A stretch of DNA of 13,483 nt from Brevundimonas sp. (lineage in GTDB: Bacteria; Pseudomonadota; Alphaproteobacteria; Caulobacterales; Caulobacteraceae): contig JALAGW010000057.1 of the NCBI GenBank assembly GCA_022712235.1, forward strand, positions 1 to 13,483, written 5' to 3'. Below are positions 1 to 7,513 of the stretch, in pieces. Within the stretch, counting starts at the first letter, position 1. Each line of letters opens with the position of its first letter. The translations under genes were made by a program, and so were the position numbers. Below the pieces are notes generated by a model. That model was given only the letters and a program-made list of their open reading frames with translations. It was not told the DNA's origin and ran no database searches.

Positions 1-2086
1 CGGCCAGACGCGCCTGGGCGGCTCGGAAGGCCTGGTCCACGGCGGCGTAAAGCCGATCATGGGTGACCGGCTTGGCCAGATGGCCGTCCATGCCCACGCC
101 CAGGCATCGCGCGGCGTCCTCGGGCATGGCGTCGGCGGTCACGGCCAGGATCGGCACCTCGCCTACCGAAGACAGGCCCCGAATGCGGCGCGTCGCCTCC
201 AGCCCATCCAGACGCGGCATCCGCACATCCATCAGGATCAGATCAAAGCCGCCGACTGTCGCCTGGACCACGGCTTCCAGCCCGTCGCCGGCCTCAACCG
301 CCTCGCAGCCCGCCGCCTCGATCAAGAGACGCAGCATCTGCCGGTTGACCGGATGGTCGTCGACGATCAGGACCCGCAGGGCGCCTGCATCCGCCGCAAC
401 CTCGTCGACGGGCGCGGGCAAGGCTTCCAGACGAGCGGTCAATCGAAAGACCGATCCCGCCGATGACGAGGACACCAGAACCACATCCCCGCCCATGCTG
501 CGGGCATGGCGCCGCGCCGCGGGCAGCCCCACTCCGGCGCCGCCGTGATTTCGACGCAGGGAATCATCGCTCTGCGCGAAGGGCTCGAACAGATGCGGCG
601 CGAAGTCGGCGGCGACGCCGCACCCGGTATCGGACAGCTCGACCGTCAGGTCGTCGCCCTCATGACGGACTCGCAACCGCACGACGCCCTGCTCGGTGAA
701 CTTGACGGCGTTTGAGGCGAGGTGCCGCAAAGCGCTGTGCAGACGCCGCGCATCGCCCTGCACGCGCACGCCGGGCTGCAAGGTCAGATCCGCCTCAAAA
801 CGCAGCCCCTTGGCCTCGGCTGCGGCGGCCTCGGAAGCGGCGATCGTCTCGATCAGGGCCGCCAGATCGAAGGCTTCCTGCCGGGCCGGCCCCTCCCCGA
901 GCGAGACATCAAGCACATCCTCCACCAAGGTCAGCATAGCCTCGCCAGATTCGCGGATCGCCGCCACCTGGGCCTGAGCCTCGGGCGACAGGTCGGCGCG
1001 CCGCGACAGCAGATCGGCATAGCCGCTGACGCCGTTCAACGGCGTGCGCATCTCATGGCTCATCAAGGCCAGGAAACGCGACTTTACCGCATTGGCCGCC
1101 TCCGCGCGTCGGCGCTGCTCCTGAGCAACGGCTGTCCGGCGCGCCAGCCGCGACGTAAAGGAGCGTCGCTCGGCCGTCAGGGCGCTGATCGGCAGAGCGG
1201 TCATCGCCGCCACCAGAAGGAAGCCGTAGTAGAGCGGCATCTGTCGCATCCGGTCCGACAGGACGTTCAACTCCGTCACATCCGGCACGGACGAGGTGCT
1301 GATCGGCCCATGCCCGGTCAGGGTCAACAGACCGCTGATAGCCGTGGTGATGATCAAGGCGATGGCCATCCACGGCGGCGAAAGACGAAAGGCCGCCAGC
1401 ATCAAGGGCGGGAAGATCAGGAACAGGTAGGGAGAGGACTGGGTGAAGACCCACAGCGCCATCGCCGTCAGGACGCCGAGAACGGCGACAAGTTCCAGAA
1501 GCGACGGAGCCTCCTGCCGAAAGCGATGCGCCCGGGCCAGCAACAGCAGGCTGGGCGTGACGATGACCAGACCCAGAAGCTCCATGGCGAACAGGTGTCG
1601 CCAGGCGAAGGCGGCCATGGCCAGCGAATAGTCTCGCACGAACAGGGCCACGATCACGCTGATGGTCGAGGTCAGCACCACAGCCGGTGCCGCGGCGCCG
1701 ATGACGAACAGAATCACACGACGCGGCCGCCGCATATCCAGGGCCGCACCGCACAGCCGCCGCGCCAGAACGCCGGCCACGAGGACCTGGACCAGGTTCA
1801 AAAGCGGATTGAGCCAGACAAAGGGCTGGGAGTCGCCGCGCATCACGGTGCTGATCAGATTGAGCCCGAAACACAGGGCCAGGACCAGACCCGCACGACG
1901 CCTCGGCAGTTGCAGGAAGGCCGCCAGCATGACCCCGTTGGCCGGCCAGGCGATCACAGCCTGAAAGGTCGTCGCGCTCCAATGGCCGAACAGAAGACAC
2001 TGGGCGAACAGCACGACATAGACAGCAGGGTGAGGCCCTGCTTCTTGACCTGCCTCATGACGAAAGGCCCGCCAGCGTCCGTTCAT
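1..2086 (-). CDS. MASE1-type hybrid sensor histidine kinase with receiver domain (3' end beyond window)
   Basis: Membrane sensor kinase of a phosphorelay; 695 codons are visible and the frame runs off the left edge without a stop. Residues about 20-305 form a multi-pass hydrophobic region with the WPANGVMLA motif (47-55) typical of MASE1 sensors, so the signal is probably sensed in or at the membrane; the ligand is unknown. A short coiled linker (about 305-335) leads to the HisKA box SHEMRTPLNG with phospho-acceptor His344. The ATPase domain follows: N-box around Asn459 (ASNAVKFTEQG), G1 DTGCG (486-490), F-box LFEPF, and G2 HGGAGVGL (514-521). A receiver domain starts near residue 570 with acidic pair Asp576/Asp577, phospho-acceptor Asp620 (LILMDVRMP) and Lys672 (AKP). 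The ATG at 2084-2086 follows a G-rich ribosome-binding stretch. A TACAAT hexamer (2132-2127, minus strand) within an imperfect CAATT/AATTG inverted repeat (2113-2130) might be its promoter or operator; this is weak. No cognate regulator lies in the window. A further receiver or Hpt domain could follow off-window. Confidence 0.9.
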   Translation of the reverse strand, partial: MNGRWRAFRHEAGQEAGPHPAVYVVLFAQCLLFGHWSATTFQAVIAWPANGVMLAAFLQLPRRRAGLVLALCFGLNLISTVMRGDSQPFVWLNPLLNLVQVLVAGVLARRLCGAALDMRRPRRVILFVIGAAAPAVVLTSTISVIVALFVRDYSLAMAAFAWRHLFAMELLGLVIVTPSLLLLARAHRFRQEAPSLLELVAVLGVLTAMALWVFTQSSPYLFLIFPPLMLAAFRLSPPWMAIALIITTAISGLLTLTGHGPISTSSVPDVTELNVLSDRMRQMPLYYGFLLVAAMTALPISALTAERRSFTSRLARRTAVAQEQRRRAEAANAVKSRFLALMSHEMRTPLNGVSGYADLLSRRADLSPEAQAQVAAIRESGEAMLTLVEDVLDVSLGEGPARQEAFDLAALIETIAASEAAAAEAKGLRFEADLTLQPGVRVQGDARRLHSALRHLASNAVKFTEQGVVRLRVRHEGDDLTVELSDTGCGVAADFAPHLFEPFAQSDDSLRRNHGGAGVGLPAARRHARSMGGDVVLVSSSSAGSVFRLTARLEALPAPVDEVAADAGALRVLIVDDHPVNRQMLRLLIEAAGCEAVEAGDGLEAVVQATVGGFDLILMDVRMPRLDGLEATRRIRGLSSVGEVPILAVTADAMPEDAARCLGVGMDGHLAKPVTHDRLYAAVDQAFRAAQARLA

Positions 2087-2162
2087 CCCCACCCCCGTTT
2101 GCGGCGCCTGGCCAATTTGCCCCGCAATTGTAAAGAAACCCTACCGCCGATAGAACGAGGTT

Positions 2163-3512
2163 TTACTTAATCCCCTCTGTGGACGGCTCGATCTGGATCA
2201 GCCCCATGGCGCGTGCCTCGGCTTCCAAACCTTCACGGAATTGCGGAGCGGCCAGGCCGATCAGGGCGCGGGCGCGCTGATCCGCCGTCAGACCGCGCAG
2301 ATTGACCCAGCCATGCTCGGTGACGACGATCTGCGTGTCGTTGCGCGGCGTGGTGACCGGGCCGTCCAGACGGGCGACGATGCGCGAGGCCGCCCCCCTG
2401 GCCGCCGTCGAATGGCAGGCGATGATCGACCTTCCGTCCTCGGAGGCCGAGGCGCCGCGCACGAAGTCCAGCTGACCGCCCGCCGCCGTATATTGCCGAC
2501 CGTTGAGATATTCCGAGCAGCAGGCGCCGAAGAGGTCGATCTGCAGCGTGGCGTTGACCGAGACCATCCGCTCGTTTCGGGCGATCACGGCGGGGTCGTT
2601 CACATAGTCGACCGGATGCGCCTCCAGCGCCAGGTTCTCGTGCAGGAAGTCATAGGTCGAGCGGTCGCCCATGGCGAAGGTGAAGACGCTCTTGCCCGGA
2701 TGCAGGGTCTTCTTCGCATTGGTGACGACACCGGCACGCATCAGTTCGACCAGGCCGGGCGTCAGCAGTTCGGTATGGATGCCCAGGTCCGCATGGTCGT
2801 GCAGGGCGGCGCAGACCGCGTCCGGCAAGGCGCCGATACCCATCTGCAGGGTCGAACCGTTCTCGATCAGGCCGGCGATGAGGCCGCCGATGATCAGATC
2901 CTGCGGCTGCGGCGCGGCCTTGCCCGCCTCCAGCAGGGGCGCGGCGTGTTCCACCAGGGCCGTCACCTGGGACACATGCACCCGACAGTCGCCGAAGACG
3001 CGCGGCATATGCGGATTGACCTCCAGGATCACCCGCTTCGCCGTCCTGGACACGGCAAGGGCGTAGTCGGTGTTGGTCCCGAAGCTGAAATAGCCCTCGG
3101 CATCCATGGGCGAGACCGTAGCCAGAAGAGTGTCGACCCCGATCTCGCGCGTCAGGACCCGAGGCGTTTGCTGGAAACCGGTCGGTACGAACCAGACGGC
3201 CTGTCGGCCCTCCTCGATCCCGCGCGCCTCCAGTTTCCTCTCGATGGCGCCGTGGAACAGGCTGTGCGGCCGCAGGCGGTCGGTCAGCTCGAAGCGCAGC
3301 ACCGTCTCGCCGGCGATGGCGGTGGACAGCAGGTAGTAGATGTTGACGTCGCCGACCTCGCGCGCCTCGGCCCGGTCGGCCAGGGCCTTGAGCAGGGCGG
3401 GCGGTTGGCCGACGCCCAGGGCCATGGCCACCTTGGCGCCCGACGGAATCAGGGCCGCCGCCGCGATGGGCGACATCCGTCGTTCTGCATACAGGGCGGC
3501 GAAATCGGTCAT
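2163..3512 (-). CDS. Acetyl-CoA hydrolase/transferase family protein (4-hydroxybutyrate CoA-transferase-like)
   Basis: A 449-residue cytoplasmic enzyme of the acetyl-CoA hydrolase/transferase family, the fold shared by 4-hydroxybutyrate CoA-transferases, succinyl-CoA:acetate CoA-transferases and acetyl-CoA hydrolases. These move CoA between carboxylic acids through a glutamyl-CoA thioester. Seen in the sequence: the N-terminal half has PSGAKVAMALGVGQPPAL (23-40). The C-terminal half carries GIGALPDAV (225-233), then GIHTELLTPG (244-253), where Glu248 is the expected thioester-forming residue. It also has SVNATLQIDLFGA (318-330), the GGQLDFVRGA loop (345-354) and VVTEHGWVNLRG (396-407). Length fits the family. 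ATG 3510-3512 is preceded on the minus strand by GAGGAAG (3523-3517), a strong ribosome-binding site with ideal spacing. It lies 67 bp downstream of the phosphatase gene and 76 bp upstream of the kinase gene, all on the same strand, so co-transcription is possible but unproven. The acyl substrate cannot be told from sequence; acetate or 4-hydroxybutyrate are the usual candidates. Confidence 0.9.
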   Translation of the reverse strand: MTDFAALYAERRMSPIAAAALIPSGAKVAMALGVGQPPALLKALADRAEAREVGDVNIYYLLSTAIAGETVLRFELTDRLRPHSLFHGAIERKLEARGIEEGRQAVWFVPTGFQQTPRVLTREIGVDTLLATVSPMDAEGYFSFGTNTDYALAVSRTAKRVILEVNPHMPRVFGDCRVHVSQVTALVEHAAPLLEAGKAAPQPQDLIIGGLIAGLIENGSTLQMGIGALPDAVCAALHDHADLGIHTELLTPGLVELMRAGVVTNAKKTLHPGKSVFTFAMGDRSTYDFLHENLALEAHPVDYVNDPAVIARNERMVSVNATLQIDLFGACCSEYLNGRQYTAAGGQLDFVRGASASEDGRSIIACHSTAARGAASRIVARLDGPVTTPRNDTQIVVTEHGWVNLRGLTADQRARALIGLAAPQFREGLEAEARAMGLIQIEPSTEGIK

Positions 3513-3579
3513 GGCGCTTCCTCGAACGGCCGTTGGGCTCTGTTCGCTCCGTTATCGGGCGCCCGACGCGGCCCGGCCG

Positions 3580-4329
3580 CTAGACATTGGTCGAAGGCGC
3601 GTCCTGCAGGGGGGCGTCATGCAGCCGTTGGCGTCGTCCCACGGCATAGGCGACTAACCACAGAAGCATGGCCCAGGCCGCGCCGACGCTCCATCCGGCG
3701 AAAACGTCCGAGGCCCAGTGCGCGCCCAGATAGATGCGGGTCAGGCCGATCAGCAGGGCGATCAGCACGGCGCAACCCAGGACATAGGCCTTCATCCGCT
3801 TGCGCGGGAAAGCCCGCGTCAGCATGACCCCCAACGTCAGATAGAAGACGGTCGACAAGAGGGCGTGGCCGGAAGGGAAGCTGGCGTTCAGGGTCTCGAC
3901 CGCCTGAAACTCCAGCGGCGGGCGGTCACGCTCGAACAGGGCCTTCAGCCCCTCGCTCAACGTCACCCCGCCCGCCAGACCGACGACCAGCAGCAGGGCC
4001 GACAGCCGCTTGCCCTGGATCAGCATGAAACCCAGGGCGATCAAGGCGAACAGGGTCAGGACCGAGATCCCGCCCAGAGAGGTCAGGTCCGCCGCCGCCT
4101 CATGCAGCCACCATGGCCCCCAGGGGCGGCCCGGATCGTCGGCGAAGGGGCGCACCGCGTGCAGCACCGCCTGGTCGAAGGCCTGGCCGTCGGCCTCGCG
4201 CATGTCGTCGGCCACCTCGATGAAGGTCAGGGTGCCCAGGGCCACGACCAACAGGGCGGCGACGGCGGCGATTTCGGTGCGGGCCACGCGCAGGGCGCGG
4301 GTCAGAAAGGCGGTCGGATGCGGAGCCAT
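3580..4329 (-). CDS. PAP2-family membrane phosphatase
   Basis: A 249-residue integral membrane protein of the type 2 phosphatidic acid phosphatase (PAP2) superfamily. The three family motifs are all present: Lys129...Arg136-Pro137 (KALFERDRP), Pro-Ser-Gly-His at 152-155, and Arg198...His204...Asp208 (TRIYLGAHWASD), where Thr replaces the usual Ser before the Arg. His204 should be the nucleophile, helped by His155. About six hydrophobic segments (roughly 17-39, 86-105, 109-128, 156-172, 182-196, 208-230) match the family topology, with the active site facing the periplasm. Known relatives dephosphorylate phosphatidic acid, phosphatidylglycerol phosphate, undecaprenyl pyrophosphate or lipid A phosphate; which one applies here cannot be told. 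The start at 4327-4329 has no obvious Shine-Dalgarno sequence. It is divergent from nrdA, sharing the 280-bp gap. Downstream, 67 bp separate it from the CoA-transferase gene. Confidence 0.9.
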   Translation of the reverse strand: MAPHPTAFLTRALRVARTEIAAVAALLVVALGTLTFIEVADDMREADGQAFDQAVLHAVRPFADDPGRPWGPWWLHEAAADLTSLGGISVLTLFALIALGFMLIQGKRLSALLLVVGLAGGVTLSEGLKALFERDRPPLEFQAVETLNASFPSGHALLSTVFYLTLGVMLTRAFPRKRMKAYVLGCAVLIALLIGLTRIYLGAHWASDVFAGWSVGAAWAMLLWLVAYAVGRRQRLHDAPLQDAPSTNV

Positions 4330-4428
4330 GGGCGGCTAACGGTCAAGCTGAAGCTGCGTTCCCTCGCCCGCGCGATCACGCGTTTGTGATCCCATTGAAC
4401 CATCGGCTTGGTGGTTGTCTTTTCCGAC

Positions 4429-4437
4429 TTTTCCACA
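4429..4437 (+). promoter_or_regulatory. DnaA-box-like site upstream of nrdA
   Basis: TTTTCCACA differs from the DnaA-box consensus TTATNCACA at one position. A weaker, oppositely oriented copy (TGTGGACCC, 4456-4464; three mismatches) lies 18 bp downstream, next to a GANTC site (GAATC, 4451-4455) of the kind methylated by CcrM in Caulobacterales. DnaA boxes are known in the E. coli nrdAB promoter, so DnaA input on nrdA is plausible. One near-consensus 9-mer can also arise by chance. Confidence 0.35.
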
Positions 4438-4513
4438 GCCCCAGGCCGGTGAATCTGTGGACCCCACATCGCCCCGGCAAGATCAAGTCTTTACCTGGCA
4501 TTAGCGATATGCG

Positions 4514-4529
4514 CCCATACATCTAGCCG
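4514..4529 (+). promoter_or_regulatory. Distal, weak NrdR box
   Basis: CCCATACATCTAGCCG shares the core ATCTAG and several other positions with the strong box at 4545. Its start is exactly 31 bp upstream of that box. NrdR boxes normally come in pairs about three helical turns apart so that an NrdR oligomer binds both on one DNA face, and this spacing is the main support. The outer arms are poorly conserved. Confidence 0.55.
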
Positions 4530-4544
4530 AGCACGGGAACAGAG

Positions 4545-4560
4545 ACACCATATCTAGTGT
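4545..4560 (+). promoter_or_regulatory. Proximal NrdR box of nrdA
   Basis: ACACCATATCTAGTGT is a near-perfect match to the palindromic NrdR box (acaCwATATaTwGwgt type), with ACAC/GTGT ends. It sits 49 bp upstream of the nrdA start. NrdR is the zinc-finger/ATP-cone repressor that senses ATP and dATP and controls ribonucleotide reductase operons in most bacteria. The gene for NrdR is not in the window. The location implies repression of nrdA when dATP is high. Confidence 0.88.
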
Positions 4561-4609
4561 TTCAAACCGGCACGGTCTTCTTACGATTTTGATCGGCGCA
4601 AGGATCAAC

Positions 4610-6493
4610 ATGGCTGGCGGCGAAGCTCTGCAGACGACGGAATTCACGACGGTTTCTTCGCCGCCGCCCGAGGGCAAACCGCATCTGAAAGTGGTCTCCG
4701 GTCTGACCCTGGATCGCTCACGCGACGCCGTGCTGACCGACTTCGGCAAGAAGACCCTGGAAGACCGCTACCTGCTGCCGGGCGAAAGCTATCAGGACAT
4801 GTTCGCCCGCGTCTCGACGGCCTATGCCGACGACGCCGAACACGCCCAGCGCATCTACGACTACATGTCCAGGCTGTGGTTCATGCCCGCCACGCCGGTC
4901 CTGTCGAACGGCGGCGCCGATCGCGGTCTGCCGATTTCGTGCTTCCTGAACGCCGTGGGCGACAGCCTCGACGGCATCCAGAACGTCTGGAACGAGAACG
5001 TCGCCCTGGCCTCGAACGGCGGCGGCATCGGCACCTACTGGGGCGGCGTCCGCTCCATCGGCGAAAAGGTCAAGGGCGCGGGTCAGACCAGCGGCATCAT
5101 CCCCTTCATCCGCGTGATGGACTCCATGACCCTGGCGATCTCGCAAGGTTCGCTGCGTCGCGGCTCGGCCGCCGTCTATCTGGACATCCACCACCCCGAG
5201 ATCGAGGAGTTCCTCGAGATCCGCAAACCCTCGGGCGACTTCAACCGCAAGTCCCTGAACCTGCACCACGGCCTCAACATCACCGACGAGTTCATGGAGG
5301 CGGTGAAGACCGGCTCCAGCTTCGACCTGAAGTCGCCCAAGGACGGCGCGGTCATGAAGACCGTCGACGCCCGCGCGCTGTGGACCAAGATTCTCGACAT
5401 CCGCATGCAGACGGGCGAGCCCTATCTGATCTTCTCGGATACGGTGAACCGCCAGATGGCGCCGCACCAGCGCGACCTGGGCCTGAAGGTCAAACAGTCG
5501 AACCTGTGCGCGGAAATCATGCTGCACACCGGCAAGGATCACCTGGGCGCCGAACGCACCGCCGTCTGCTGCCTGTCCTCGGTCAACGCCGAGACCTTCC
5601 TGGAATGGCGCGAAGAACCCAGGTTCATCGAAGACATCATGCGCTTCCTGGACAACGTCCTGGAGGACTTCATCCAGCGCGCCCCGTCCTCCATGGCCGC
5701 CGCCGTCTATTCGGCCAAACGCGAACGGTCGGTCGGCCTGGGCCTGATGGGCTTCCACTCCTTCCTGCAGTCGCAGGGCGTGGCCTTTGAAAGCGCCATG
5801 GCCAAGTCCTGGAACATGCGCCTATTCAAGCACCTGCGTCGCGAGGCCGACAAGGCCAGCCGCACGCTGGCCGAAGAGAAGGGCGCCTGCCTGGACGCCG
5901 CCGAACAGGGCGTCATGGAACGCTTCTCGCACAAGCTGGCCATCGCCCCCACCGCCTCGATCTCGATCATCTGCGGCGGCACGAGCGCCGGCATCGAGCC
6001 GATCCCGGCCAACATCTATACGCACAAGACCCTGTCGGGCTCGTTCGCGGTCAAGAACCCCTACCTGCAGAAGCTGCTGGGCGAGAAGGGCATCGACACC
6101 GAGGCCGTGTGGAGCTCGATCCTCGAACACGAAGGCTCGGTCCAGCATCTGGACGCCCTGTCGGACGACGAGAAGGGCGTGTTCAAGACCGCCTTCGAGC
6201 TGGACCAGCGCTGGGTGGTCGAGTTGGCCGCCGATCGCGCGCCGGAAATCTGCCAGGCCCAGTCGCTGAACCTCTTCATCCCCGGCGACGTGAACAAGTG
6301 GGACCTGCACATGCTGCACTGGTCCGCCTGGGAGCGCGGCGTGAAGTCCCTCTATTATCTGCGCTCCAAGTCGGTGCAACGCGCCGCCTTCGCCGGCGCC
6401 GAGGACAAGGCCGAGGCCGAGGTCGATCCGAACCAGCCGGACCTCTTCTCCGCCGCCCGCACCGACTACGACGAGTGCCTGGCCTGCCAGTAG
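4610..6493 (+). CDS. nrdA: Class I ribonucleoside-diphosphate reductase, alpha subunit, without ATP-cone
   Basis: Large subunit of ribonucleotide reductase, which reduces ribonucleoside diphosphates to deoxyribonucleotides with a radical delivered by NrdB. The 627-residue protein carries the expected active-site residues. Cys111 (PISCFLN) and Cys320 (AVCCLSS) are the redox pair. Asn298, Cys300 and Glu302 (SNLCAEI) are the substrate and thiyl-radical residues. Tyr582-Tyr583 (SLYYLRS) form the radical path, and the C-terminal CLAC (Cys623, Cys626) re-reduces the active site with thioredoxin or glutaredoxin. An in-frame TTG at 4589 would add seven residues, but ATG 4610 has an AAGG Shine-Dalgarno at 4600-4603 with good spacing and is preferred. 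Unlike E. coli NrdA (761 residues) there is no N-terminal ATP-cone: no VxKRDG-like motif precedes the catalytic barrel, and the first 60 residues look unstructured. Two NrdR boxes lie upstream. A terminator follows directly, so nrdB must be transcribed from elsewhere. Confidence 0.96.
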   Translation: MAGGEALQTTEFTTVSSPPPEGKPHLKVVSGLTLDRSRDAVLTDFGKKTLEDRYLLPGESYQDMFARVSTAYADDAEHAQRIYDYMSRLWFMPATPVLSNGGADRGLPISCFLNAVGDSLDGIQNVWNENVALASNGGGIGTYWGGVRSIGEKVKGAGQTSGIIPFIRVMDSMTLAISQGSLRRGSAAVYLDIHHPEIEEFLEIRKPSGDFNRKSLNLHHGLNITDEFMEAVKTGSSFDLKSPKDGAVMKTVDARALWTKILDIRMQTGEPYLIFSDTVNRQMAPHQRDLGLKVKQSNLCAEIMLHTGKDHLGAERTAVCCLSSVNAETFLEWREEPRFIEDIMRFLDNVLEDFIQRAPSSMAAAVYSAKRERSVGLGLMGFHSFLQSQGVAFESAMAKSWNMRLFKHLRREADKASRTLAEEKGACLDAAEQGVMERFSHKLAIAPTASISIICGGTSAGIEPIPANIYTHKTLSGSFAVKNPYLQKLLGEKGIDTEAVWSSILEHEGSVQHLDALSDDEKGVFKTAFELDQRWVVELAADRAPEICQAQSLNLFIPGDVNKWDLHMLHWSAWERGVKSLYYLRSKSVQRAAFAGAEDKAEAEVDPNQPDLFSAARTDYDECLACQ

Positions 6494-6524
6494 GACCAGA
6501 CTGTCCCATCACGATCCGCTGATC

Positions 6525-6560
6525 CCGCCCGGAGGAACCGTCCTCCGGGCGGTTTCGTTT
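6525..6560 (+). terminator. Intrinsic terminator of nrdA
   Basis: A perfect 12-bp GC-rich stem (6525-6536 pairs with 6541-6552) with an ACCG tetraloop is followed by TTTCGTTT. It begins 31 bp after the nrdA stop codon. This is a strong Rho-independent terminator and shows that nrdA is transcribed without a downstream partner. Confidence 0.92.
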
Positions 6561-6652
6561 GAGCCTTGCAGGATTGTGGCTTGAAAGAGTCCGTTGCAGT
6601 TCCCCCGCGATAGTGCAGAGTGCAACTGTTAACGGCTTTGGGAGGGACCGTT

Positions 6653-7510
6653 GTGCGCGTAGAGGCTTGCCTCGTGGGTGTTCTGATCGTCGTGGGTCTG
6701 CCCATGACGGCGAATGCGCAGGCGAACGCCGCGTTCACCGGGTCCGTGGCCGCCAAGGGCAGCGAGGCCGTCCAGTTCGAGGACGCCGCCGCCCGACTGG
6801 ACGCCGACATCGCCATGGCCGCCGCAGACACGCCCTTCGGCGCACCGCTCGCCCTGTCGGGATCACCAGCCGGCCACGAAGCCTTCACCACCACCCGCAG
6901 CGAAGCCTGGTTCGCCGGCGACGGCTTCACCGACCGCCTGCGCTTGACGGCGCGGGGCGAGCCGCGCCGCGCCGACGGCGCGCCTGTGCCGCCGCGCGCG
7001 CTCGACGCCCGCACCTATGACGACGAAAGCTACGACGTCACCTATACGCGCGGCTGGATCGCCGCGCAGGGCCGCACGGCCTCTGGCCTGGAAGTCTCGC
7101 TGACGCCCCACGCAGGCGTCGGCTTCGGCAGCGACGGCACGACGGCCGAGGCCGGCGCCACCCTGAAGATCGGCGAGGGCCTGGACCGCCTGGCGCCCGA
7201 CGGCGACGAGGCCTTTGGCGAACGGGCGCGCTGGTATGTCTATGCCGCCGGCTCCAAGCGCGCTGTCGGCTACAACTTCGCCCGAACCCGCGACGGAGAC
7301 TTCGCCCGTTCCGGGATGAGCCACGACGAGGGCGCCTTCCTGGGCGATGCCTCAATCGGCGTGGCTTATCGCCGGGGCGCGCTGCAGGGATCGGTCGGCG
7401 TCGTCTATCGCGAGATCGAGGCCAATGGCATCAAGGCCTATGGCGGGATCAACACCGACGTGTCGGAAGGCCTGGTGGCCTTCCAACTGACGATCCGCCC
7501 CCGCGAATAG
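6653..7510 (+). CDS. LpxR-like outer-membrane beta-barrel protein (lipid A-modifier family, divergent)
   Basis: A 285-residue exported protein. GTG 6653 is chosen because GGAGGG (6641-6646) lies 6 bp upstream and because it gives a clean Sec signal peptide: Arg2, a hydrophobic core, and cleavage near TANAQA, about residues 19-24. An in-frame GTG at 6620 has no such support. The mature C-terminal two thirds alternate polar and hydrophobic residues as in an outer-membrane barrel. Motifs there resemble the LpxR/DUF2219 lipid A 3'-O-deacylase family: LTPHAGVGFGSDGTTAEAG (150-168, with His153), RWYVYAAG, GAFLGDASIGVAYRRG (227-242) and a strand ending in a terminal aromatic-rich pattern, VAFQLTIRP. 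The family's N-terminal Asn-Asp pair and TD-YYTNG-like segment are not recognisable; instead there is a long Ala/Asp-rich stretch (about 35-65). Enzymatic activity is therefore uncertain. It faces the gamma-glutamyltransferase gene with only 3 bp between the two stop codons. Confidence 0.65.
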   Translation: MRVEACLVGVLIVVGLPMTANAQANAAFTGSVAAKGSEAVQFEDAAARLDADIAMAAADTPFGAPLALSGSPAGHEAFTTTRSEAWFAGDGFTDRLRLTARGEPRRADGAPVPPRALDARTYDDESYDVTYTRGWIAAQGRTASGLEVSLTPHAGVGFGSDGTTAEAGATLKIGEGLDRLAPDGDEAFGERARWYVYAAGSKRAVGYNFARTRDGDFARSGMSHDEGAFLGDASIGVAYRRGALQGSVGVVYREIEANGIKAYGGINTDVSEGLVAFQLTIRPRE

Positions 7511-7513
7511 ATC

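Noticed and set aside
1053..2000. Minus-strand open frame of 315 codons in another phase
   Set aside because: It overlaps the true kinase frame in a shifted phase and has no membrane or kinase motif of its own.
722..2170. Long plus-strand open frame (482 codons) opposite the histidine kinase
   Set aside because: Rich in Gln, Arg, His and Gly with no domain, as expected for the antisense of a high-GC gene; the minus-strand frame has every kinase and receiver motif.
2241..3827. Plus-strand open frame of 528 codons opposite the CoA-transferase
   Set aside because: Low-complexity Arg/Gly/Asp/Gln composition, spans the boundary of two real minus-strand genes, no motif.
4330..4609. Cobalamin riboswitch upstream of nrdA
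   Set aside because: No B12-box-like core is visible; such riboswitches usually precede class I or III genes in organisms with a class II enzyme, and the NrdR boxes explain the region better.
4718..5758. Minus-strand open frame of 346 codons within nrdA
   Set aside because: Shadow of the highly conserved nrdA coding sequence.
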